A DNA stretch of 64,000 bases from Agrostemma githago (Eukaryota; Streptophyta; Magnoliopsida; Caryophyllales; Caryophyllaceae), in assembly GCA_958450325.1 (NCBI GenBank), contig OY288241.1, positions 40,238,278 through 40,302,277 of the forward strand. Direction: 5' to 3'. The position numbers and the translations under genes were made by a program. How positions within the stretch are numbered: position 1 is the first letter of the stretch; each line of letters starts with the position of its first letter. Shown one piece after another: positions 9,721 to 18,818 of this stretch. The notes under the pieces are model-generated. The model was not told where the DNA came from and ran no database searches. It saw nothing but the letters and a program-made list of their open reading frames with translations.

Positions 9721-11470
9721 CGGGGAGATTGCCCAGCAGGGTCTTGTTATTTGCAAGGAACGGGCATGCCATCGCTAAACTGACATCAGCATCGCCACAG
9801 ACAATGGAGCAGCCTAAGCCGTCCCCGTCCCCCCTGGCTCGACTACCAAGAACAGATAATGGCTCGTTGGTGTCCGGTGATTTGAGCGCGGTTTCTGCAG
9901 AGGGAGTTTCCGGAGTTGATGGTGGACCGCGACTCTTTTTAGAGGGTCTCACGTCGGGGATCGGCTCTCCGGACCTCTTTCCAGACTCACTCACAGACGC
10001 GGCAACATCTGACATGGTCTTACTGATGGCAAGGTTGGCTCTATCATTTACAAAGAAGGACACCTGCGATATCAACACGTCCCTCTCCTTGTTAATGTCA
10101 CAGAGACACAACGTCGCGACAATTTCTGCCCTGTACAGATTGTTCGCCTCGCTCGTGCCCAATGGACAGTCGAACTCTTCCCCGGCGTACAACATCATGT
10201 GTATCAAGAGGTATACGCCGCAATCATTAGCCGAGAACCCGCTGCCCTGCCATCTGAACGGGATGTTGACAAGAGGGAACGAAGAGACACTGGCCCCCTT
10301 GTTGATGCCTCGCTGGACCATATACTTACCCATTTCTTCAGCCTTGGTGACATTAAATAAAATAAAATAAATTACATATAAGAATGAGAAAATGACGAAA
10401 AACCATTTGTTTTTTGGTCGCCCTTATATAGGACGTTTTGTAAAATGTATACCAAGATGAGCGGACTTACTGAGAGCCGTGCCATCCCAACGTAAGGAAG
10501 ACTTTCAAACTCCCCCTCATCGTAAGACCTATTATCAAGGTATTCAATCCGTCGTGACAAGAAGTTGATACACGCGCAGCTGTAATGGTCATTGTTTTCC
10601 GACAGCACCGGAACAAAAACCTGTAGGTAAGGAATGGGCATCGCGTTGGTGATTATAATTGAGGAGGAAGCTTACAAAAATATGGGGTCTAAAAATCAAA
10701 AATACCAGGTCAGAATCTAGATCGAGATTCCCTTCATTTTCTTCGAGCCATATGTTCCAGAAGTTGAACATTTCTTCGCTCATGTCCACCATGACACCAC
10801 GCTTTCTGCTTCTCCAAATCTGGAGAGCTGTATCCTGCATTATATTTGTTAGAGTAACAGGTCGCTATCATTAGAGTAACGCACAAACTGCATTACAGTA
10901 ACGCAGTCATAAAACTACAGTAACACCCTTTTTTGCATAAATATTTTATGTCGACTGATATGATGACATTATATGAATATTACTAGAGTTTGTTGATGAT
11001 GTTATACTTATCTTTTTTGGATGAGCAAGTGAATAAATTAGCTTACGCTGTGGCTGACACCGAAGAAGCAACGTGATGTCCGCCGCGGTGCAGATTGAGC
11101 AGCTGCCAAGTGATTCATAAGTATGCACCAGCTATCAATTACAGCATTCGAAAGCTGCTCTCCAGGCGCCAGTGTGGCCAACTCACCACGGGGTATGTTA
11201 AAAAAGTCACTGAACCTCACAATCATCTGCCTGCAAATATTCGAACGGATTATGTAACATTTAACAAAACCGACAATAAAACGCACTAACAAAAATTAGG
11301 TAATGTAGACCACTTACGATGTACTGTATTTTTCATTTTTGCAGAAGACGTAGTCAATTACGTCTTTCCTCACAGACAAAACAGACCTGAAAAGCCTGTT
11401 ATCCCCACGCAGAAACTCCGACAATGTAAGTTGGTCAGGATCCGGGGCGTCGCAGTCACAAGAACACCCA
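9663..11470 (-). other. Ulp1 module 1: peptidase with His, Asp and Cys retained
   Basis: On - the module runs LGCSCDCDAPDP ... KDVIDYVF, SWCILMNHLAA, then the peptidase. The catalytic residues are visible: His in NNDHYSC (codon 10585-10587), Asp in EYLDNR (about 10530), and Cys in SANDCGVYLLIH (codon 10220-10222). An intron (10621-10675) separates RPHIF from VFVPVL. The C-terminal part (KRSGEPIPDVRPSKKSRG) is a basic, Pro-rich linker that leads without a stop into module 2. Confidence 0.75.
10848..11046 (-). repeat. Intron with AGTAAC motifs
   Basis: Four AGTAAC motifs lie at 10852-10925, followed by AT-rich DNA to the donor at 11045. Intron between the helical and peptidase exons of module 1. 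Confidence 0.6.
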
Positions 11471-11989
11471 AGCCTCTCATCGACGACTTGCATGCATCCC
11501 AACCGCTTGTCAGAATGAAAAAAAATAGGGGTGGAAGACCCTCCTACCGTCTACATCCACCGACAAACCCTCACCGACCTCCTCGTCTCCAATTCTGTCA
11601 ATATCCCAGTGAAAGCACTACCTAGCGGTCACTGTTTAAATTCAATCCCTCCTGAATAACCTCGTTAACCTCAGCCGTCGAGTACAGGTGAATGTTAAGA
11701 TCATCCTCCTCAACTTGATTTGTATTTTTGGCCTAAAATACCGGCCCCTGCAAGGACACCTCCCTAGCGCGACTAAGCGCCTCACAGACTTCATCCACCA
11801 CCCGATGTAGCTCTGCTCCTCCCCAGAATGTCTGGGATGCTTGTGATGGCACCGGGTCTTCGGGTAATGGATTGCCCGATGTTATCCTCCTGATTTTCGC
11901 AGCATGTGAGACCCACCAGTCATGGAATGCGATTGCATTCCTTCCCATCATCAGATGGATCTGATGGACATCCTGCATGAAACATATAA

Positions 11990-12425
11990 TTGTGTTGCAA
12001 ATATGTACTAAAGTAACAGTGAACCTCTGTATAATAATTGTGCTGCAGATATGAAACAACAATTGTGTTGCAAATCATGTAGATGACTCAGGTTAAAGTA
12101 AGGGAATGTAAGAATTAAAGTAACACATATTGTTAACTAAATTAACAGATAATATGTAAGAATTTAAAGTTACAGTGCATGGAATGTATAATCAACTGAT
12201 AGAATGTGTAGAGAAAAAGAGAGTGGACACTAAAGTAACAAATAATGTCAACTAAAGTAACAAATGGTATGAATTAAAGTAACATATATATGTTAGATCA
12301 ATAATGTAGATGACTCAGGTTAAAGTAACGGAATGTAAGAATTAAAGTAACACATGTTGTTCACTAAAGTAACACATAGTAACAGAAGATATGCTAGAGT
12401 AACATGCAGATTTACAGTCATCCCA
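11990..12425 (-). repeat. Long intron: motif array and inverted-repeat partner 2
   Basis: Intron 11973-12502 of the Ulp1 gene. At least ten TAAAGTAAC motifs lie about 25 bp apart. Two stretches (12070-12125 and 12305-12355) are direct repeats containing GTAGATGACTCAGGTTAAAG. The block 12160-12400 is the reverse complement of 9140-9360. Confidence 0.75.
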
Positions 12426-13620
12426 GATTTTCATCCTTACTGATTCCATGGTTTCAAAGTCAGACACATATTCATTAACGAATTAATGACATGATTACTT
12501 ACGTCGACCGCCCTGGCCCTTAGTTCACTATCATCTTCAAGACCACGAGAAAGTTTGATGGTGGTGAACTTATCGCGCTCTTGTCCAGGCAATGCACCAT
12601 CATCAGTGTGACGGTTCTCTGTAATCTTCAACGGCGATGACGCGTCTCCCCCCCTCACCACATGTACACAACGGGGGTACACCACATCAGATCGGGTAAG
12701 CCGGCCCAGCCCACCACCAATAAACTCACCGGTCAGCCGATCAAGCATGCGTTTACCATCCCAGTGTTTGATCAAAGGGAGATCACAGGGGCAGGGGAGA
12801 TTGCGGTAGGCAAACCGCTGGAAAAAGGTAATCATTAAAAACGGCACACAGCCAAGTAAGTATGACCGACTACGGTAAACAGAATCCTCGCACGCCTTCG
12901 CAAGTACATCCAGAATGAACGTGCACCAGTCAAGGTTTTTAATCTGTTGTACATCTTGCACAGCCTTCAGTAGCCTCAAATCAACCCCATGATTGGACGT
13001 CGGGTTGAAGAATATCGACATGCTGTAGAGAACGAACATCCTACAGAACATCTCTCCACCCTCTACATCATCCTGCAGTTTCTTAAGGACCTTTGACAGA
13101 GGGATTGCATCACTTTCATTGAAGATCTGAAAGTCACCCCTCCACTTTTCTTTAGCTCCACGACAGACTCCTCTTCGGCCGCCTTCGATCGACCCATCGG
13201 CAGCAGCTCAACAGGGTCCGGTCCGACTGGAAGGAGGAAGCAGTCATGCACATCATGCTTGGTTACGAGGAACTGATTGCCCCCGCACCAAAAGATCAGC
13301 GTGTCGTTGCTGAATAAAGACATGAAGTTAGTGGCAAACTTTAAAGGGAAGCTCCTAAGGCGCATTTCAAGTACACCGCCAAAACCGATCTTTGAAAGCG
13401 CCTCCCGCTGCCTCTGGTTTAAATTAGATATTAGATCAACAAGGAACTTCGGGCTGCATCTGATGGACGACGAACGGTCGACGTCGGCTTCACCAGCCTC
13501 TTCGGTAACTAGTTTCTTCAACTCTGAAGGCTTGACAACAGTTTTCTTTGCCCGTTGAACTCGCTTCTTACCTTGACCCTCATTCTCACCAGCACCTACA
13601 ACCTTACCTCCTTTTGCCAT

Positions 13621-14570
13621 CTGAAGATGTATTATTGTGAGAATAATGCCAATGATACAAACTGAATAGAGTATTATGTAACCCTCATCCGCATTATACT
13701 AGCACCAAAGTAACATATCATGTGAATTAAAGTAACACAATAAAAGTTGGAGAAAAAGGATCCTTGTTCATGGATCTACGCATTACAGTAACAGAAATTA
13801 TATATTAAAGTAACATAATATACGAATTAAAGTAACAATAAACACACACATTACAACACGATGCATGTAATATGGTATCAGCAGAGTGACAAGCTTAGTT
13901 CTATAGGTTATTCATTAAAATACCAAATGATACCAGTTAAAGTAACAAGTAATGTTCATTAAAGTAACGAAAATAACATGCAGGGGAGACATGAGAAACA
14001 GAGAATGTATATAATCAAAATCAGACATAAAGAACTAATCAAGAGTGCATTCTAGATACAAAATGAGAGAAATAAAACAAAAACAATAGAACACAACCTA
14101 ATTAAAACCACAGAAAAAACCCTAATTTACCTTATGTTTAGAGTTCAAATCTGATGTAGCTGCATCGTTGATGAATGTAGTCGATATGAGCGAAGAGAAG
14201 ACGATGACGAGCGAAGAGAAGTCGAAGATGAGCACAGATGAGAAGACGAAGATGAGAGTAATGAAGGCGGGAGTGTTTCAGAAATCGAAATAAACTTTAC
14301 TCTAAGAGGAAACGTGTAAGCGGTGAGAAGTGATGTAGGCGGTGAAAAGTGAAAACTGAAGAGTTTGACAGAGAGGATGGCTTAACAGAGAGGATAGGCG
14401 GGAGAAATCAAAGGAAGAGAGAGAAATAAAATATTTGTTAATAGATATTATGGTTATTTCCATAATTATGAGATTAAATCTTGCCCATTCATCTAACATT
14501 GAATCAACGGTTAATATGAGGACTCACGGACTCAAAATATATAAGTGGACTCATCTGATCCCACCTCTAT
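13621..14570 (-). promoter_or_regulatory. 5' region of the Ulp1 gene and right terminus of the MULE
   Basis: 13690-13985 is another TAAAGTAAC array. 14150-14450 is purine-rich with repeated GACGATGAGCGAAGAGAAG-like units, looking like a transcribed leader read on -. The final 90 bp (14480-14570) resemble the end of the element at 17785. No distinct TATA box could be fixed. Confidence 0.45.
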
Positions 14571-14571
14571 A

Positions 14572-14602
<31 letters not shown>

Positions 14603-14675
14603 GTATATATATACATGACTCCTGTGAGACCGTCTCATATGAGAAATTGTGTGTGTGTGTATATATATATAGTCA
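14571..14675. repeat. TG/TA microsatellites
   Basis: Two (TG)n(TA)n runs at 14573-14612 and 14650-14670 flank a short stretch containing GAGACCGTCTCATATGAGA, itself an inverted repeat. No gene. Confidence 0.8.
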
Positions 14676-15121
14676 AGATCCGGTGAGAACCACAACTCGT
14701 TGAGAACCTCGATAAAAAGTCAACTAATTTTTTTTTTGAAAATTTAGATGACTAATTTACCCTTAGTTTCATTTATTCAAATACTTTATTAGGCATAACT
14801 AATAACATTTTGTTAAAAATATTAAGAAAAATTGCTATTTATTCACGAAAAATTGAAAAGGTACACTAAAATGCAATTTAGGTACACTGAAAGTGCAATA
14901 AGGTACATCAAAAAAAATAGATACACTGAAACGAATATTAGGTACACTAAAATTATATGATTTCATTCCCGTCACTAGTAAAGATTTTTTTTACCGAAAA
15001 ATATGTTACCCAACCATAAAATTATACGCCGAATTCAAATATGTCATTAAATTTTGAAAATTAAAATTAAAATTAATGGGTTCTCACGGTTCTCATCAAG
15101 GTTATGGTTCTCACACGATCT
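14676..15121. mobile_element. Small TIR element with GGTACACTAAAA motif array
   Basis: The ends are inverted repeats: AGATCCGGTGAGAACCACAA at the left, and the complement of the right end reads AGATCGTGTGAGAACCATAA; both continue with TGAGAACC. Inside, 14868-14955 holds five degenerate copies of GGTACACTRAAA. The ends resemble those of the larger element at 31061-47527. No coding capacity, so it is non-autonomous. Confidence 0.65.
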
Positions 15122-15250
<129 letters not shown>

Positions 15251-15589
15251 GTTCACATAAAGACACCCCTCCCTATAAGTGCATAAGTCCACTTATGAGC
15301 CTTTGGATGGGGTGAGGATGGAGGGCTGAGATTTATTTGATCATAATTAAGACACTTCAAAGCAATTAACACACTAAGCATTTAATACACTCTCTCTCCA
15401 ACCAAATTTAATATACTCTCTCTCCAACTAAATTTAATACACTCTCTTCATTCCAATTTAATACACTCTCTCAAACCCAATAAATATTTAACATAAATCA
15501 GAATATTTGAATGTTTTCATTTGAATTTTAGTATTTGATGTTTGGAGTTTCAATCGGAATTTGTATTCATCATATTTGATAGTTTTGAG

Positions 15590-16160
15590 TTAAATATTAA
15601 TTGAGATGAATTAAAGTTGCAAAATATAAGAACTAAAGTTACAAAAATAAATGAACTGATTCGAAATAAAGTTATAAAACATGACTGGAGTTTCAATATA
15701 TGATCTGAAGTTGCAAAATATATGAACCGAAGTTACGTGATATATAAACTGAAGTTACAAAAATATATGAAATGATTGGAATTGAAATTACAGAAAATGG
15801 ATTGTGGTTACAATATATGATCTGAAGTTACAAAACATATGAACTGAAGTTACAAAAATATGGACTAAAGTTACAAAATATGTGAAGTGAAATTACAAAA
15901 ATATATGAACTGGTTAGAATTGAAGTTACAATATACGATCTGAAATTACAAAATATGTGAACTGAAGTTACAAAATATGTGAACTGAAGTTATAAATATA
16001 TGGACTAGAGTTACAATATACGATCTGAAGTTACATGTGAAATGAAGTTATAAAGTATGTAAACTAAAGTTACAAAATATGTGAACTGAAGTTACAAATA
16101 TATGGACTGGAGTTGCAATATACGATCTGAAGTTATAAAATATGTGAACTGAAGTTACAA
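15590..16160. repeat. Array of GTGAACTGAAGTTACAAAATA units
   Basis: About twenty degenerate copies of GAACTGAAGTTAC, spaced about 20-30 bp apart, in one orientation. The unit resembles the MULE motif ATGAATTAAAGTAAC (11 of 15 positions). Confidence 0.85.
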
Positions 16161-16165
16161 TTATA

Positions 16166-16459
16166 CTCCCTCCTATTCCAAATATTCCTCCCCAATTTTT
16201 TTGGGAGGGAAACCAAGGAGGGAGTAAAGTAATAATAAATGGTGGAGTTAAATAAGAGAGATAAATAGAAAGTGGGATATGAAGTGTAAAAGGTGGGGTA
16301 TAAAGTGAAAAAGTGTTGAGTTTAGGTGTGGAGGAAAAGAATAAAGAATTGAAGAAATAATAAAGAATGATTATAATTATATCCAAAAAAGGAAAGTGGA
16401 AAGAAAACCAAACTAAGCTCAAAAAGGAAAGTGGGAGGAATACTTGGAATATGAGGGAG
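16166..16459. mobile_element. Stowaway-like MITE (294 bp)
   Basis: The ends are CTCCCTCCTATTCCAAATAT and the complement CTCCCTCATATTCCAAGTAT, flanked by TA on both sides (16164-16165, 16460-16461). CTCCCTCC ends and TA target duplication are the mark of Stowaway/Tc1-mariner MITEs. No coding capacity. Confidence 0.85.
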
Positions 16460-16478
16460 TATATAAAAAGCAACTCAT

Positions 16479-16589
16479 TTACAAAGCTCCTCCGATCGGT
16501 ATCAACTCCCACTCATCCGGACCACGAGGTAATAGAAAGCGATCATGGACCTCATGTTTAGTAACAGTGAACTCCTTCAACTCAGATGC
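16479..16589 (-). pseudogene. Fragment of a Ulp1-carrying-element gene (N-terminal domain exon)
   Basis: On -, an acceptor (CGTATTTCAG) at 16590-16592 opens a frame reading EFTVTKHEVHDRFLLPRGPD then ELIPIGG before a stop at 16479. This matches the MULE gene at about 13200-13270 (FLVTKHDVHDCFLLPVGPDP then ELLPMGR), so it derives from a related element. It stops 20 bp before the MITE at 16459. No other exon of the gene was recognised nearby. Confidence 0.7.
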
Positions 16590-16592
16590 CTG

Positions 16593-17472
16593 AAATACGT
16601 GTGATTCGTCTTTAAATTCATCCCTAACTCAAACAAACAAAACCCAGAAATCAAATTCATCCCAAAACAATAGAAATTCAATCTTTAACAATTCACATAG
16701 ATTCTGATAACAAAATTCAAATTGGGTAAACTAAAATTAAAGAACATAATCCAATTAAAAACAACACAACAAAGACACAATTTTTTTTATTCTACAAAAT
16801 ACCCGGATCATTAAAATGAAAATCCGTAACATTGAAATCCAGATCATTAACATTGAAAATCCGTGACACAAATTTTTTTTTTGATTCTACAAAAACTCTC
16901 ACTCAAATCTAAATAAATAAGAAAATCTGTAACATTGAAACCCTAACCTAAGAAAATTCTAAATTAAAATCGATCAATTTAATCAATTTGAATTGCAGTT
17001 AATAAATTGATTAGGACTATACAACCAGTAAAAACGCATAATCAGTAAAACGCAATGAAACAAAAACCCTACTTAAGGCAAACAGTAAAACGCATAAACA
17101 ACATATTTTGGGTTGCAGTCAATAAAAAAAAATCAAAAACGCATTATTAAGACTCAACAATTAAAACACGGAAACCTAATAACCCATCAAAAACATACAT
17201 TGATACTACGAAAATCAAACATGCAATGAAACAAAAACCCAGAAAAAATCAATAAACACCGTAGAAATATGATTAAACACCATAAAAATTGATTACGAAC
17301 AATATTGCCACCAAAAATTGATTAGGAACAATAAACGCAAAACCCCCAAATTGAAAAAAAAACCCTAATTTCGCTGAAAATCCCCAAAAAACGTGAAATT
17401 AAACAACGAATCCCCAGATTATACTAAATATAAGAAGAAAAAACGCGCATTCAGATTAGAGGACGAAATTTT
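16593..17472 (-). other. AT-rich intron-like DNA
   Basis: A-rich on + (T-rich on -), with many stops, between a donor-like GTAAAATTT at 17468-17476 and the acceptor at 16590. It looks like one long intron of a transcript read on -. Nothing else seen. Confidence 0.4.
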
Positions 17473-17690
17473 ACCTGCGAAAAGAGAAGAAATCGACCGA
17501 GAAATGGAGTGAGTAATGGAGTGAAGCAAAGGGTGAAGTAAAAAGATACTGAATTGATGGAGTGAATGGGAAAAAAGAGGAACAGGGTAATTGAGGGTAG
17601 GAAAAAAGAGAGGAAGAGAGTAATTGATGGTGGGAAAAAAAAGAGGAGCTTGGGATACGTAAACAATTTTTTTTTTCAAATAAAAATGTC
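17473..17690 (-). other. Leader-like exon of the non-autonomous element
   Basis: Read on -, it is C/T-rich with TCTTTTCGCAG followed by GTAAAAT, a fair donor. The open frames here are low-complexity Phe/Leu/Ser-rich runs, so I take it as a 5' leader and not as coding. Confidence 0.35.
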
Positions 17691-17781
17691 AAGCAACATC
17701 TCAGCCATCTATATTGTTTTGATCAATGGTTGATAATAAGCCTTACGGACTTATAAGAGTATAAGAGACTTATATGATCTC

Positions 17782-17785
<4 letters not shown>

Positions 17786-17816
<31 letters not shown>

Positions 17817-17979
17817 AAGAGAGAGAGAGGGGTTCTGCTACATTTATCATTTTTTTTGTACATTTTACCTCCTTTTAAAGACCATTGGATCTCACATGAT
17901 CAACAGCTGAGATTAAAACTCACTTGATCACCAAAGCAATTTTTTCCTCAGGTTTTCATAGTTATTTCAATATACATCC

Positions 17980-18010
<31 letters not shown>
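17786..18010. repeat. TA/GA microsatellites around a short MITE-like insert
   Basis: (TA)n(GA)n at 17785-17829 and (TA)n at 17984-18010. Between them, 17830-17983 begins GGGGTTCTGCTACATT and contains GATCAACAGCTGAGATT, the same subterminal signature as in the neighbouring elements. No gene. Confidence 0.55.
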
Positions 18011-18082
18011 GGATCCTTTGAGGCAGCTCAACTCGCCGCATCCATTGAGGCACAATCTCAACCATTAGATTAAAATCAAATT

Positions 18083-18741
18083 TGATGGGGGTCGGTAGCC
18101 TGCATTGAGTCACCTGCCATTTGGGTCCCAGGATGGCCCGACCCAGGAATGAAGAAGGGCCTGCCCGGCAGGCCATTAAGCGAGGAGTCATCACTCCAAG
18201 GCACCCACCTGCCCGACAGGGCAACCGAGACCCCCTGCCTTTTGATCCCCAGGGTGTCCACATACCCAGCAGGGGCAGGGGAAACCAGGGGCTCTCCCGT
18301 CATTTCGCCTAAGGTAAAGGGGAATGAGTGGATGAGGTGAAGCCACTTGTCACCCTCTCGTCCACCCATTCTCTCAATCTCTCTCTCTCACCTTCCTCTC
18401 TCTTGTGAGAAGGTATAAATACTCTTCCATTTCCCACAAAGAGGAGGTCGGAATTTCTCTCTCTAGACTCTCACTCTATAACTGCCACCTAATTCCTCAC
18501 GAGCTAGGTTCCTAAAGGCAATTCACGGACTGACTTAGGCATCGGAGAGGGTTCCCCCGGACACCTCCGGGGCCCTGTGCGTTCATTGTGCAGGGACAGA
18601 CCGTCTCCGCCGGGAAGGTCCGATCGTCAGAGTGAGGAGAAGGAGAGCTCAAAGGAAGTCAAGCACAGTTCATCCAGGCATCAATAGCATTTGTCAAGAT
18701 CCGAATTCAAAGTCGGGTTTAATTGTTTCCATACCGGAACA
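18083..18741 (+). repeat. El-2 5' LTR
   Basis: 659 bp, beginning TGATGGGGGTCGGTAGCC and ending CCATACCGGAACA. TATAAATA at 18414-18421 is the likely promoter. A CT-rich stretch precedes it. Confidence 0.92.
18414..18421 (+). promoter_or_regulatory. TATA box of El-2
   Basis: TATAAATA in the 5' LTR, conserved in the 3' LTR (29662-29669) and in El-4 (51903-51910). Transcription should begin about 30 bp downstream. Confidence 0.7.
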
Positions 18742-18744
18742 ATT

Positions 18745-18762
18745 TGGCGCCGTCTGTGGGGA
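18745..18762 (+). other. El-2 primer-binding site
   Basis: TGGCGCCGTCTGTGGGGA lies three bases after the LTR. This site is typical of Tat elements; it resembles, imperfectly, the 3' end of tRNA-Asp. Confidence 0.75.
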
Positions 18763-18818
18763 CGATCTGGTTGTACCCACGAATCACCCACAAAAATCAA
18801 CCAGTCAATCACAACAAA

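Larger units (their letters stand above)
8314..13620 (-). pseudogene. Ulp1-family (C48) peptidase gene of the MULE, with tandem peptidase modules
   Basis: Proposed exons on -: 13620-12503, 11972-11320, 11230-11047, 10834-10676, 10620-10471, 10342-9663, 9561-9375, 9052-8786, 8691-8314. Most have clear GT-AG borders. The start MAKGGKVVGAG is the first Met after a TATA-poor AT region. Exon 1 holds a mobile-element N-terminal domain (KIGFGGVLEMRL, KHDVHDCFLLP) as in other plant Ulp1-carrying elements. Then come two homologous modules, each with a helical part (SWCILMNHLAA / CWSMLMNRLAA) and a C48 peptidase part. Breaks: one base lost in an A run near 13148, stops at 11733 and about 11622, and a frame change in the T run near 11520. 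SUMO/ubiquitin-like protein cleavage is the family activity; the job in transposons is unknown. Confidence 0.8.
1..14570. mobile_element. Decayed autonomous Mutator-like element carrying a FAR1-type transposase and a Ulp1 peptidase gene
   Basis: Two convergent multi-exon genes define it: a FAR1/MULE transposase on + (4463-7630) and a Ulp1-family gene on - (13620-8314). This pairing is known from Ulp1-carrying (Kaonashi-type) MULEs of plants. All introns and spacers carry the motif GTTACTTTA or its complement, which ties the region together. The right end is placed near 14570: the last 90 bp, with CGGACT and AAGNGACT motifs just before a TG/TA microsatellite, resemble the right end of the smaller element ending near 17785. 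The left end is not seen and may lie outside the window. The LINE at 363-3961 is a later insertion. Both genes are broken, so this copy cannot be autonomous. Confidence 0.7.

Noticed and set aside
9717..10370. 217-codon open frame on + opposite the Ulp1 exon
   Set aside because: Shadow of the real - strand exon, which carries NDCGVYLLIH.
8314..13620. Reading the Ulp1 gene as a host SUMO protease
   Set aside because: Its N-terminal domain, the convergent transposase and the shared motif arrays place it in a MULE, and it has several breaks.
1..13985. The regularly spaced GTTACTTTA motif as a CRISPR-like array
   Set aside because: Units are degenerate, spacing is irregular, and the context is a plant transposon; there are no cas genes.
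16048..16512. 154-codon open frame on -
   Set aside because: Runs through the Stowaway-like MITE and the motif array; no protein-like composition.
17419..17692. Phe/Leu/Ser-rich open frames on the - strand
   Set aside because: Three overlapping frames are open only because the DNA is C/T-rich; a leader exon is more likely.
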